In this document: one piece after another, positions 31,096 through 41,115 of the stretch
Layout: the number at the start of each line of letters is the position of its first letter
Numbering within the stretch: position 1 is the first letter of the stretch
NCBI GenBank assembly: GCA_037953745.1
Contig: JBAKBP010007163.1
Location: 38,661 to 102,660, forward strand
Length of the DNA stretch: 64,000 nt
Source of the DNA: Lithodes maja
Taxonomy: Eukaryota; Arthropoda; Malacostraca; Decapoda; Lithodidae
Reading direction: 5' to 3'
The notes under the pieces: generated by a model
Databases searched by the model: none
What the model saw: only the letters and a program-made list of their open reading frames with translations
What the model was told of the DNA's origin: nothing
Position numbers and translations under genes: made by a program

Positions 31096-34000
31096 ATGGC
31101 GCGCGTACAAATTTTGCTCCGTGGTCACCAGGCGGCGCTACCAGACAGCATGTACGCCAGTCTCTACCCTGCCGCCAACATGGATACTAGCCCAAAAAGT
31201 GATTCCCTTGTGTCCGATTCCACACTCCCTTCGACGCCTGCCCATGTTCGTCGCGCCCTAACGCAAATGCACGCACAAGATGCGTTGACTCCCGGAGGTA
31301 TTGAAATAGCTTTGAGGAGTTATGAACGTGGTGAAGGCCAAAAAATTGGTGATGACTTGGGCAGTGATAGCTCCGAGTCTTACGAGTCTCACTATAGTGA
31401 GGATTTTGACGATATAGAAGAAATCCGTGAAAGAGACGCGCTTTTTCTTGGATTTGAGCATGACGATGAAAGTGATGATAGTACTGAACGTGACATAGTT
31501 GTGCAAGGTGATGAGAGTCTAGTGAGAGTGAGCGAATGGGACAGCACTAGGTCGACTGCCAAGTTTAGGTTGAGTGACACGACACCTAGCCCTTCGCCAG
31601 CTAAATCCCCATTCAAGATACGTTTCTATAAGAAACAAGTTCTCAAAAAGGCGGCCGCGGCAGCCAGGAAAGAGGCCCTAAAAGTTGGTGAGGGAGCAGT
31701 GCGTGAGGGTGCCAGTGAGGCTGCGCGTGAGGCCGAGGTTGACCCGCCATTGTCTTCCTTATCTACCCACGCCACCCAAGTTGCCCCAGGCTCCCGCCAT
31801 TCTTCCCCACCACCACCAGCACTGCCTAGGGTTGAGGAACCCCCACTTTCGTCCTATTTACCCCCTATTTCCCCCGAGAGGAGACATACTACTAAAGAAA
31901 AGGGAAAAGGGAGAAAATATGTCAAAAAAGGAGCTACAAGTAGGCGCTCTTTGTTCGAGGCTCCCGCGGCTTCCACCCCTGCGGCTTCCACCCCTGCCGC
32001 TCCCAGCCATACGCCCCCGCAAGTTTCCCCAGGGTCCACCCCACCTCTCCAGCCTACAACAGAGGTTCCTGATGATGTGTTTGACCTCGCATCCATACCT
32101 GCACCTACAGACACTGAACCAGTGCTGTCTAAGACTCGTCGTAGGCCAAGGAGCCCCGAACCTCTGTATGAAGATGACAGAGCCTCATCTCCCACTCCTT
32201 CCCCACCTCGCCGACCTACACGCCGCCCACGCATCATTCGTTCCCCGCAAGAGTATGAGGGGGGCTCTGAAGATGAAGGGCACCTCACAGACGACTCTGG
32301 CCATGATTACCTGGGTCCACCGTCAGGGCAAGATGACGGCTCTGACGACAACGACGATGACGAATTTATGGACATCGACGACCCTCAACCCAGACGCTTT
32401 GCCCAGGGCCGTCGTGCTCCTGGCCGCCCTGGCCGCCTGGCTGGCCGCCGGGCTGGGCCTGGGCGCCGTCGCGCTCCTGGCCGCCCTAGGGTTCGCGCCG
32501 CCAAAGTTCGTGGGCGTGCTGCCCCCGCTGTAGCTCCTCGTCAGCGTCGCCAGAAGGACGGATTTTATGTTTTCAACTGGCAGGATGTGGCTGCTGATCA
32601 AGTCATTGACCCTGATGTAACCCCTTTTGATGAGGTACAGGATGCTCCAGGAGTTACCCCAAGTTTTCCTGCAGGCCCCAATGCTCGACCACATGAGCTT
32701 TTTGAGTCTTTTTTTGATAAGGAGGTTACTGACTTTGTCATAAAAGAGACAAATAAGCATTACCAAATCCAGGTTAACTTTTTTGGCAAGGTGACCAAGG
32801 GCCACATGAAGCGGTGGACCCCAGTGACTCATCCCGAGTTCATGGTGTTCCTGGCAATCACCATGCTAATGCCTCATGTGAAGAAGCACAGGTTGGCTGA
32901 CTATTGGATCACCAAAGATCTAATATCCACCCCTGCCTTCGGGAAATACATCTCTCGGGACCGGTACCTCGACATCCTCGGAGCGCTCCATCTTGTCACC
33001 AACACCGACATGCATCTCCCTGACAAACTGTGGAAAATTAGGACGTTGTACGAGATGATGAGAGAACGTTTCACGTCCTACTTCATGCCCTTCTGCAACG
33101 TCTGTATTGACGAGTCTCTTGTGCTGTTCCGGGGAAAGCTGAGCTTCAGGCAGTACATCCCCTCAAAGAGACATCGCTTTGGTATAAAGTTCTTTGTGCT
33201 GTGCGATTGCAAAACTGGCTATGTCCTGGACTTCCTGGTCTACAGCGGGAAGGAAGGGGACGTGGCAATAGACCCCCTCATTGGCTTTGGCGGAGCAGTG
33301 GTTCAAGCCATGATGAACCGGTACTTCGAAAAGAATCACGTCCTCTACACGGACAACTACTACACGTCCCCCACTCTCTCAAAGTACCTCCATGAGCGCC
33401 AGACGGGGACTGTAGGCACAGTTAGAGCAAAAAGGAAGGGCATGCCAAGTTTCCCTCCTAAAACAAAGAAAGGCGATGTCTTCAAGAAGAAGTCGGGACC
33501 CATTCTGGCTATCCACTGGCACGACCAGCGGAAGGTCAACTTCCTGAGCACCATCCACAAGGGGGAAATGGTTGAGACTGGCAAGGTGGATCGCCGCACC
33601 AAAGTCAGGGTGACCAAGCCCGATGCTGTCCTGGACTACAACATAAATATGAGGCTGGTGGACAAGTCCGACATGCAGATAGGCTTCATCGACTGTCTGC
33701 GTACCTCGTGCAGATGGTACAAAAAGTTCTTTCTGCACATGGTGGACATGTCAATGCTGAATGCCTATAATATCTACAGGCTTCGGAATCCGCGCACACC
33801 CAGGAAGTTCAGTAGCCTGCGGAGGTTCCAAAAACAGGTGTTGGTGGAGCTCCTGGACAGGTATGCTATGCCACAGAGGGCAGTGGCACAACCTGGGCGC
33901 CCCGTTCAGGACCGCATGCAGGCTGCACAGTTTGTAAGTGTGCACAAGCTCGGTTACCTGCCTCTGGAACGAGATGGAGTCACCATTAGCAGAAGGCGGT

Positions 34001-34131
34001 GCCATGTCTGCTGGAACAGCCAGGTGAGGCCGAGGAAGCAGAAAAAGACCACCATGCAGTGTGTGGAGTGCCAGCTGTCACTATGTGCTATACCGTGCTT
34101 TGCTGAATACCACAGCAAGCAGGAGTACTAA
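31096..34131 (+). CDS. piggyBac transposase with long N-terminal region and AT-hooks
   Basis: 1011 residues from ATG 31096 (the frame is open upstream only into the terminal repeat). Residues 1-430 are low-complexity, acidic and Ser/Pro-rich. At about 433-485 an Arg/Gly/Pro-rich stretch (GRRAPGRPGRLAGRRAGPGR, then RRAPGRPRVRA) has AT-hook-like GRP cores. The DDE_Tnp_1_7 domain covers about 530-900. Likely catalytic Asp: D672 in NVCIDESLVLFRGK, D753 in LYTDNYYTS, D856 (with D859) in LVDKSDMQ. The C-terminal Cys-rich domain has C969, C972, C989, C992, C997, C1001 and H1006. It catalyses hairpin cut-and-paste transposition at TTAA. Typical piggyBac transposases are near 600 residues, so the extra length is all N-terminal. 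Confidence 0.95.
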   Translation: MARVQILLRGHQAALPDSMYASLYPAANMDTSPKSDSLVSDSTLPSTPAHVRRALTQMHAQDALTPGGIEIALRSYERGEGQKIGDDLGSDSSESYESHYSEDFDDIEEIRERDALFLGFEHDDESDDSTERDIVVQGDESLVRVSEWDSTRSTAKFRLSDTTPSPSPAKSPFKIRFYKKQVLKKAAAAARKEALKVGEGAVREGASEAAREAEVDPPLSSLSTHATQVAPGSRHSSPPPPALPRVEEPPLSSYLPPISPERRHTTKEKGKGRKYVKKGATSRRSLFEAPAASTPAASTPAAPSHTPPQVSPGSTPPLQPTTEVPDDVFDLASIPAPTDTEPVLSKTRRRPRSPEPLYEDDRASSPTPSPPRRPTRRPRIIRSPQEYEGGSEDEGHLTDDSGHDYLGPPSGQDDGSDDNDDDEFMDIDDPQPRRFAQGRRAPGRPGRLAGRRAGPGRRRAPGRPRVRAAKVRGRAAPAVAPRQRRQKDGFYVFNWQDVAADQVIDPDVTPFDEVQDAPGVTPSFPAGPNARPHELFESFFDKEVTDFVIKETNKHYQIQVNFFGKVTKGHMKRWTPVTHPEFMVFLAITMLMPHVKKHRLADYWITKDLISTPAFGKYISRDRYLDILGALHLVTNTDMHLPDKLWKIRTLYEMMRERFTSYFMPFCNVCIDESLVLFRGKLSFRQYIPSKRHRFGIKFFVLCDCKTGYVLDFLVYSGKEGDVAIDPLIGFGGAVVQAMMNRYFEKNHVLYTDNYYTSPTLSKYLHERQTGTVGTVRAKRKGMPSFPPKTKKGDVFKKKSGPILAIHWHDQRKVNFLSTIHKGEMVETGKVDRRTKVRVTKPDAVLDYNINMRLVDKSDMQIGFIDCLRTSCRWYKKFFLHMVDMSMLNAYNIYRLRNPRTPRKFSSLRRFQKQVLVELLDRYAMPQRAVAQPGRPVQDRMQAAQFVSVHKLGYLPLERDGVTISRRRCHVCWNSQVRPRKQKKTTMQCVECQLSLCAIPCFAEYHSKQEY

Positions 34132-34311
34132 CTAATAATCATAGTGAAAGTACCAAAGACTGACAATATGTATGTATATAGGCAACAAGTGGAAATAAAA
34201 CAATGTACAGGTGTATTGTGATAAAAAAGTCATGTATTATGAAAACATATATAAATAAGTAAAAAAAGACACAATAAATTGTATATAAAACGTTTACAAA
34301 GCATATAACTA

Positions 34312-34830
34312 AGTGAAAGTGACACATGACATAATATTAGATGGCCAAAGTATAATAAACACCTGTGATAACGAATAATCAGTGCCTAATATAACAATAA
34401 CCTACCTCAAGTACTAATAAAATGTACCGTATCAAGTGAAAATGAGCATTATCAGTGAAAGTGACACTCTCTCAAGCATATTTACCAAAGTGAAAGTGAC
34501 ACACGAACTAATATTAGATGGCCAAAGTATAATAAACACCTGTGATAACGAATAATCAGTGCCTAATATAACAATAACCTACCTCAATTACTAATAAAAT
34601 GTACCGTATCAAGTGAAAATGAGCATTATCAGTGACAGTGACACTCTCTAAAGCATATTTGTCAAAGTGAAAGTGACACAAGACCTAAGATTTGATGGCC
34701 AAAGTATAATAAACACCTGTGATAACGAATAATCAGTGCCTAATATAACAATAACCTACCTCAATTACTCATAAAAACTACGGTATCGAGTGAAAATGTG
34801 AAATATTAGTGAAAATGATAGCCTAATACA
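34312..34830. repeat. Tandem repeat inside the piggyBac 3' region, unit about 178 bases
   Basis: Almost three copies starting agtgaaagtgacaca at about 34312, 34491 and 34667. Shared text includes gatggccaaagtataataaa and cgaataatcagtgcctaata. It lies between the transposase stop and the right terminal region. Role unknown. Confidence 0.85.
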
Positions 34831-35205
34831 CATATTTTATATAATTGGACTCCAAATAACTATAATAACATCACTATCAATACATAAAATCGCCTCCGGG
34901 AGGTAAAAAGTTTGGCGCGACGAGCCGCGGCCTGGGCCAAGGCGACGCATCCGAACGCGGGATGATTTTCACGCATAAAAATCACTCCACTTCCCGCGCT
35001 CACCATTATGCAATCACTTGGGCTAGAGACCTCTACTCAACGGCATTCTACACATGAAGGTTTGTGCTACATTTTTCTGTTTTTTTTATAACTTTGTGTA
35101 ATGTATTTCAGGAGTAACATGTGAGTCAACTTGTACCAAAATTCCTGAAAACCCCCGGACACAGAGTACAGTTACGATATTCCCTAGCCGGGGTCGGAGG
35201 GTTAA

Positions 35206-35397
35206 TATTGACAGAGAAATGGGACGAAAGGTCGTAAAATCGCCAAACTAATGGGCCAAAAACTAATGGGCCAAGTGTTTTATAATCTGAAAACTAATGG
35301 GGCAAAAAAACATGAGAAAGAAGGGGGACCAGAAAAAGGGCCCATCTTCCCTTGACTGAGGTAGTAACGGTGCGGACTAACTAAAGAAGCCACTGAC
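35206..35397. other. WDTC1 intron 13, start, with a decayed repeat
   Basis: Between exon 13 and the piggyBac border. It contains the motif aatcgccaaactaatgggcc shared with 38.2, 40.2 and 59.3 kb, a remnant of the palindromic repeat family. Confidence 0.5.
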
Positions 35398-35496
35398 CTG
35401 CATAAAGATGACTTCATTGTGGTCGATGTACATGCGTTGCTGGTTGGCCAGGGCTATCTCCTCCATGTCCGTCACCGCCTCGCTCTGGTTATCCAC
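35398..35496 (-). CDS. WDTC1: WDTC1 exon 13 (residues 675-707)
   Basis: Acceptor GTGTAG, donor CAG|GTCAGT, phase 0 at both ends. Encodes VDNQSEAVTDMEEIALANQQ, then RMYIDHNEVIFMQ. It matches the human segment with DMEGASQANQRRMNADPLEV. An additional short terminal exon is required. Confidence 0.88.
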
Positions 35497-35639
35497 CTAC
35501 ACAAACAAAACAAGGACAATAACAAATAATAACATGTAACAAATAACAAATAATACCTGTATATCTCCCCCAATAAAACACAATAAAAACAAGGACACTA
35601 CACCATTAACAAACAATATATCAAATACTATAGGCTACC

Positions 35640-36480
35640 CTGTTCATTATAGGTAGGCCTATAGGAACACCTTGAGGTGGTTCGGTATGTGGAGCGAATA
35701 GCAAATGAGCGAATAGCAAAAAGAGAGTATGAGAGTGAGGTGGGATGGATATGTCAGAGTGAGGGTTGGTGTCCTCTACTTCCCATAGCCGGTTCTGACT
35801 TTACCTTTTTCATAATTTTTATTTCGAATTTTTTCCCTGAGAGTGGTGAAGGCAATGGGGCCATAATGGTGTGGCCCACAGTCCCCTAGTGTCTTACTCT
35901 CACAGCCCACTGGCACAAGTCGGCCTTTCTCTCTCTGGCGTAGGGATGTGGCGATCCCACCACCCGCCACTTTGGTGGTGAAATCAGCTTCTAGAGCAGT
36001 GGACCATCGGTTCCTATCTTCAAAAAATTCCTGTGCTTGGTATGCTTCCAGCCAGGGCCCCATTGGTGTAAATAAAATAGCAAAACAGTGGTGGAACTGC
36101 CATCTGGGTCTGCTCCTTCAGTGCTAAGGGTCATAAACCACTTAGTGGAAATGGCACTGTGGAGTGAGACAGTGGAGGCATGTCTGGGAGCTTGGAGGCA
36201 GTTTCTGCCATGGCTATCCCTTTTGGAGTGCTTCCTCTGGAAGCAAAGCGTCAGATTGATGATGATTAGAGTGAGGTGGAAGGGCAGAGAGGAAGAGACA
36301 ACCTGAGAGCAGGGTGGAAGGATGAAGTTGAGAGGTATACAAGTGAAAGTGGTGTTGGGTGAGAGGAAGGACGCCGACTGACAGAGGACAGAGGTGCATA
36401 AAGAAGATTCATTCATGGCTTCCCTCTCCTGGATTACGTCGTCTGGCAATAGGTAGATAGATGGAGACTTTTTGCCGGTA
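35640..36480. other. Intron 12, with LINE and SINE remnants
   Basis: At 35677-35760 a short plus-strand LINE remnant (RYVERIANERIAKREYESEV). At about 35850-36070 text related to the 5' part of the 53.0 kb LINE. At about 36080-36463 a diverged SINE that ends in ctggcaataggtagatagat. No gene. Confidence 0.5.
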
Positions 36481-36596
36481 AACTGTACACCCCTGAGGTA
36501 ATGGTGTAAAGTCAGTGAAAATAGGTTAGCCTAAACTCAACAAGATGTGGAAATACACTTAGACTACCAGGCTAAGTGAGGTAGGCCTACCTTTAT

Positions 36597-36670
36597 TAGT
36601 CTCGTGGTACCATGCCTGCTTAGTAACCAAAGTGTCCCGGGTTCGATTCCCGCCCTGGGTGCAGATTTTC
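36597..36670 (+). mobile_element. tRNA-like SINE head
   Basis: The text ttagtctcgtggtaccatgc and a B box-like gggttcgattcccgccc resemble a tRNA gene, but the anticodon arm and acceptor stem do not pair properly, so it is called a tRNA-derived SINE head. The following 100 bases may be its body. Confidence 0.55.
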
Positions 36671-36805
36671 GGGAGGCTATTTCAGCATCTAATGAAGCTC
36701 AGGTGTGTTGGTCAAATTGTCAAGATTGTAGGGAGTAAGATCGGAGCTCCATAACCCTCCTAACGGGCAAGGTGTAAAACCAAATCCTACAACGGTGCCC
36801 AAGCC

Positions 36806-37022
36806 TTAACCCCTTCAGCACCATGATGTGTTTTAACTTTTATTCTAGCTAAAGTTAGGCAATCTTATGCAGTTTAAGAAGGACCTATGTTATTCAGAGG
36901 GTTTATTGAGATGGTATTTACCCCTTTAAGTAATAGAAATACGGTAGATTATAAGCTAAAGAAAATCGTCTAATGGTAATCAGAATATGAAGAATATTAC
37001 GTCATAGTGCTGAAGGGGTTAT
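36806..37022. mobile_element. TTAA MITE in WDTC1 intron 12
   Basis: Left TTAACCCCTTCAGCACCATG; right gtgctgaaggggttat, one base off TTAA. It matches the 24363-24580 element. It ends 41 bases from exon 12. Confidence 0.78.
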
Positions 37023-37062
37023 TAGAAGCAGAACAGAATATATAGCAGCAAGCTATACGCAC

Positions 37063-37255
37063 CTGAGGTAATGGTGCCCAAAGCTTGACAACGGACTCTA
37101 TGCCGCTGGTGGCCAGAAGACAGGTGCTGGGGTGAGCCTGGACACAGTTAACAATACTCTCGTCCCCCGGCACCACCCGTACCAGGTTGGTGGAGTGACG
37201 GTCCCACACAAACAGGTTCCCGTCGTCAGAACCAGCCGCTATGAACTCACCATCG
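37063..37255 (-). CDS. WDTC1: WDTC1 exon 12 (residues 610-674)
   Basis: Acceptor TTTACAG, donor CAG|GTGCGT. Encodes the C-terminal WD40 part: DGEFIAAGSDDGNLFVWDRH, STNLVRVVPGDESIVNCVQA, then HPSTCLLATSGIESVVKLWA and PLPQ. Near-identical in layout to human (GSDDGSFFIWEKETTNLVRV). This is the best conserved exon. Confidence 0.95.
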
Positions 37256-38449
37256 CTGTAAAGTATTATGATGTAAAACTTGCCCCCCCAAAAAAACAAA
37301 AAACAAAAAATAAAAAATAAAAAATATGTATACTGTATATAAAAGTAAAGGAAAACTGGGGTAAGTGCCGGAGTATATACTGTACACATACATATACATT
37401 ATACATACAAAACTTGCAAAATAAACAAACCAAGTAGGCCTATGAGTGAATCAATTTGATGGGAAACAAAGCATAACTGGCATTCACACAATTTTTTTTC
37501 ACATTCACAGTTTCTTGGCGTTTGTTTAGTTGGTAAAAATATATCCCTCGTTAACATGATGCTCAACATTTTCCCAAACTTAAGAAACTTGAAACTGAGA
37601 AATATTGGTTCTTTGATAACGGTGACTTTGACAGTGGTTGAAGTAGAAATAAATATACATTAGCATTAAATACTGTATACATTAACTATAAATATACAGT
37701 ACCAGTAACAATATATGCACATTAGTAATAAATAAACATTAGCAATATAAATAAAGATAAAGGAAACAAATGTGCAGTACAAATAAAGATCATAAATTAA
37801 ATACCCCTTTGCCATGAACTCCATACAGTACTCACTCTCCGAGAAAGAATTGACCACTTGCGAGTTCCAATCTAATTCTTACAGTTTCTTAAAGTTTCTT
37901 ACAGTAGATCCTCTGGAAAAAGGCAAACTATGCCTGTGTATCCAGCTCAGTACCAGTACTTGCACTGCTGCGGTCGTTCACGGTGTTGGCGGCGGCGGTA
38001 GCAGACGCAATTTTTTTTACTATTCTGTATTATTGTTTTATAATCAAACTTCAAATCTTGTCTTCCCCATGCTTTATCAAGATTACTTTCAAACTCCCTT
38101 ATTGATTCGGAATCGACTACATACTGGGCCATAACGGCCAAAGGCCGGTTCCTCTTCAAATATCAGGCTAAAATATGGACACCCAAATGGCATGAAAGGT
38201 TTTAAAAATGACAACAAAATGGGGCAAATTTGTTTTAAATCGCCAAACTAATGGGTCGAAGTTCTTATAATTTCAAAACAAATGGGGCTTAACACGAGGG
38301 AGAAAGGGTACCAGAAAAACGACCTATCTCCCCTCAAGTAAATATAAATCAGCAGCAACAATTAATATTAAGACCCAGAAAAGAAAAAAAAATGGGGAAA
38401 TGTGAAGTGGGTTGGTGGAAAAAATATATAAAAAATATACCGTACTCAC
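37256..38449. other. WDTC1 intron 11
   Basis: AT-rich intron. Motifs: a retroelement tail fragment at 37405-37440 (aaaacttgcaaaataaacaa) and a palindromic-repeat remnant at 38170-38350 (aatcgccaaactaatgggtc). No gene. The open frames at 37814-38134 and 37947-38159 have no recognisable product. Confidence 0.5.
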
Positions 38450-38606
38450 TCTCCGAGGAAGATAGCCTCTTTGATGTCGGTGAGAGTGTTACAGTGACCG
38501 CAGTAGGACTTGTGGTAGTCCGCCGCTCTGGTGCGCCAGGTCTGTTCCTCGGGACTGGCTACGGGGAATGCCGCCTCGCTCAGACTGCTGCTATCCATAT
38601 CTACGC
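38450..38606 (-). CDS. WDTC1: WDTC1 exon 11 (residues 558-609)
   Basis: Acceptor TCTCCTCAG, donor GGAGA|GTGAGT. Encodes VDMDSSSLSEAAFPVASPEE, then QTWRTRAADYHKSYCGHCNT and LTDIKEAIFLG. The YCGHCNTxTDIKEA box is the family signature linking the TPR block to the C-terminal WD40 part. Confidence 0.94.
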
Positions 38607-38635
38607 CTGAGGAGAGATAGTTGGTGTGAGAAGAG

Positions 38636-38849
38636 TTAACCCGTTCAGTACCGGTGACGTCCTTTTCATTATATTCTGGCAAATATTTGACGATATAATT
38701 AAGCATAGGAAGGACGTATACCAATTAAAAGACTACAGACTATCTCAATCAATCATTTTAGCTACCATATATCCTTCCAAAGCTTCATAAAATAGTCTAA
38801 ATGTCGGTGAAATCCAATAAAAAAAAGTTGTCGGTAGAAAAGTGGTTAA
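38636..38849. mobile_element. TTAA MITE close to the exon 11 acceptor
   Basis: 214 bases, TTAA on both sides, left TTAACCCGTTCAGTACCGGT; the right end is eroded (aaaagtggttaa). Interior gacgtccttttcattatatt is shared with 53166-53376. Its left border is only 30 bases upstream of exon 11, so the branch-site region is inside or at the edge of the element. Confidence 0.75.
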
Positions 38850-39183
38850 ATATAATGGGTCACTGTAACATGGGCCAGGTTAATGATTCTCCTCCCCTTA
38901 TCTAACTTACGAAGTCACAGAAAATAATCATGAGCACAATTTGGTAAGTGGGGATGTCCGTCATCTATATTCTGTAGCCAATGTGTTGGTCAAAGAATGC
39001 TATCTTTGCTGGAAAGTGTATCGGTCATTGAACAGTTAATATACTTTCTAGCATCACGACAAGGATGTTGACAATATAGTCCGGAGCGTCAGTAAGGCCG
39101 CACGGTCCTGTAGTTAGGATCAGTGTTCTGTTCCCAGTAGTCTCATATTGTCACTGGATGTGGTAATGTGGTGCTGGAGCCAG
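38850..39183. other. Intron DNA, unassigned
   Basis: No exon. At 39085-39130 a weak tRNA-like text (gcacggtcctgtagttagga) may be a SINE head. Nothing else supported. Confidence 0.35.
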
Positions 39184-39575
39184 GTATGTATATACTCAGG
39201 CACATACCCCATATCTGGGGGTGGCCGACTCGAGACAGAGCCCGAACAGGGACAAAAAAACAAAATACAAATTCACACACATCTAGGTCGCCCAGGAGAA
39301 GACCCAGAGACCAGGAATCACTAAGGGCACTCCAGCACTCCCCCGGCCCCCGACCTCCAGGAGAAGTTCCGGTCTCAGCAGGCAGACACAGAGCGGAGCA
39401 CACCAAAGTGCCTGCCCACCACAAATCCAGGCATGACCCTTCACATATACCGACTCCCCGGTCCAGGCGCCTGACGGACTGTTATCTAGTCCAACTGGCG
39501 CCCGACCCCCTCTCCCAAACAACCGCATTTTCACTCTTCTATTCACCAGCATTCTCCATTCATTCCTATTTATTA
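39184..39575 (-). mobile_element. 5'-truncated LINE 3' end
   Basis: Plus-strand text tatactcaggcacatacccc, gggggtggccgactcgagac, then the last codons of the LINE (minus NEWRMLVNRRVK) near 39550. It is the same family as the 46349-47856 LINE and retains only the 3' UTR and about 10 codons. Confidence 0.75.
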
Positions 39576-40321
39576 CAGAAATTATATCCAGGTACTTCCA
39601 CATAACTACTGTGTAGAAGTTGGAAAAAACACTTTTTGTTTCCACAACTACCTTTAGGTGATCCGGGCTCACATGTGCATGCATGTCTGTCATGCGTGCA
39701 TGTATCTTGACCTCATAAAATAAAGGATTGATTTTTCCTAATGGATTTTGAGCGGATCTTTTTCTGGAGTCTGTTCCTCGCCAGGTTAAATTCAAGGGTG
39801 GTCTCTTGCCTTGGAACTTAACCATTAGGGGATTGCATATGTGGCTGGGATTGTATGTATACCTGTATGTACAGTAGTCCCAATAAAGTACTCTTGCATA
39901 TGATGAAGTAAGAAGATAATCTGGCTTGTTTTGTTTGGCTTATAGGCTAACAGCAGTCTCCTGGGTAGTTCGATTCAAGTTACCAAATCTGTACAACCAT
40001 GGCAGTACGACTCAACCTGTGTGTATCCCTTGAAATTTCTCCAGGGGGCCGAGTCACAGCACAACGGGAACATGGAATTGCATTGAGGCAGGAGTTGCTG
40101 TGGTTAATGGTAGTAGTGTATACTATTTCTTACACTGGGTGACCTGAGGCTAATGAGCTTGACCAATCCAACTACAGTATAATATAAAGTATAAAATAAT
40201 GGGGCGAATATCTTAAAATCCCAAATGCAAAGGGGCTAAACATAAGGGAAAAAGGGGTCAAGAAAAAAATCCCTCGTCAAAATCTCTCTTTGACATGGCC
40301 ATAAAATAGCAAATGGCTGAC
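39576..40321. other. WDTC1 intron 10, remaining part
   Basis: No gene. A palindromic-repeat remnant occurs at 40198-40275 (cttaaaatcccaaatgcaaa, ggggctaaacataaggg). The rest is unassigned. Confidence 0.4.
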
Positions 40322-40476
40322 CTTCCTTGAGCTTGTGTTTGACCGCCTTGGCAATGTCGGCAGCGAGGGTGCGACAGGCGGGGGAGGCAGTGTGGTCTGG
40401 GTGACGGTCCATAAACTCCTCCAGACACTCCCGAGCCTCATCCTCACGTCCCAACTGGTGTAAACATCTTGCTAGT
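40322..40476 (-). CDS. WDTC1: WDTC1 exon 10 (residues 506-557)
   Basis: Acceptor TCTTCCAG, donor GGAAG|GTCAGC. Encodes the end of the TPR block: LARCLHQLGREDEARECLEE, then FMDRHPDHTASPACRTLAAD and IAKAVKHKLKE. It matches human LARCLFELKYVAEALECLDD. Confidence 0.94.
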
Positions 40477-40746
40477 CTGGAAGATCACATAGTAGATTAC
40501 TAGTATGATAAAAATATATTTTTCTAAAGCCTACTAGAATACTGTCCCCATACTGTACACTCGACCAAAAAACAATCTTTACACTGGTGAGCTGTAAATA
40601 ATCTAGTGTGAACGGAATGAATCGGGTGAAACATACGTCTGTGAATAAGATTTCGGCCCACTTCCAGAATGTTTAGAGCGTTAGTGTAAAGATTGTTTTT
40701 TGGTCGAGTGTACATACATTCAATAGTTTAACGTCCTTTTCCATTA

Positions 40747-40937
40747 CAGGTCTCCCTCGATTTACGATTGGGTTACGTTCCTGAAAACCCAATCTTAAAT
40801 AGAAAATCGTATAGCAAACCCTAAAATTAATGGGGTAAATGGGGATGCATTCTGGGACCAGCCAAAACCCAAATACAAAAACCTAAAAATGTATAATAAT
40901 ATCGTAAATTTGGGCATCGGATAGTGAGGGAGACCTG
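40747..40937. mobile_element. pogo-like MITE, copy 3
   Basis: 191 bases, TA on both sides, ends CAGGTCTCCCTCGATTTACG and (inverted) CAGGTCTCCCTCACTATCCG. Inserted in the 3' end of a LINE remnant, at the same position where the larger pogo-like element sits at 55274. Confidence 0.82.
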
Positions 40938-41115
40938 TACATTGTAATGGCTCAGACAAGGTTGCATTTCAGCAGTCTGACTGAAATACCAGTACTGTAC
41001 AACAGTGGACATGCAATACAGTATAGTCTCTTCAGCTCTAACTTCCAGGCATAGTTTTATATATTTAAAGACTTCAATGAGTTGACTTCTTAGTCTATGC
41101 ATTTCCAATGAAAAG
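40938..41115 (-). pseudogene. LINE C-terminal remnant
   Basis: The minus frame gives LFSLEMHRLRSQLIEVFKYI, then KLCLEVRAEETILYC, resembling the CR1-group C-terminal HSLERRRxRGDMIEVFK. About 60 codons, no RT core. Confidence 0.6.

Larger units (their letters stand above)
30992..35205 (+). mobile_element. Intact piggyBac transposon, 4.2 kb
   Basis: TTAA at both borders (30992-30995, 35202-35205). Inverted ends: left TTAACCCTTCGAACCCGGG, right (inverted) TTAACCCTCCGACCCCGG. One uninterrupted transposase ORF fills 31096-34131. After it come a 178-base tandem repeat and a right subterminal region with a block shared with two smaller TTAA elements. The right border is 193 bases from WDTC1 exon 13, and the transposase is transcribed opposite to WDTC1. 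An open 1011-codon frame and paired TTAA suggest a young, possibly active copy. Confidence 0.93.

Noticed and set aside
31685..32533. Second long frame (282 residues) inside the piggyBac ORF
   Set aside because: It is a shadow of the GC-rich, Pro/Ser/Arg-rich part of the transposase in another frame. It has no domain or independent signals.
36597..36670. tRNA gene
   Set aside because: A B box is present, but the acceptor stem and anticodon arm do not pair, and similar heads are followed by SINE bodies. It is called a SINE head.
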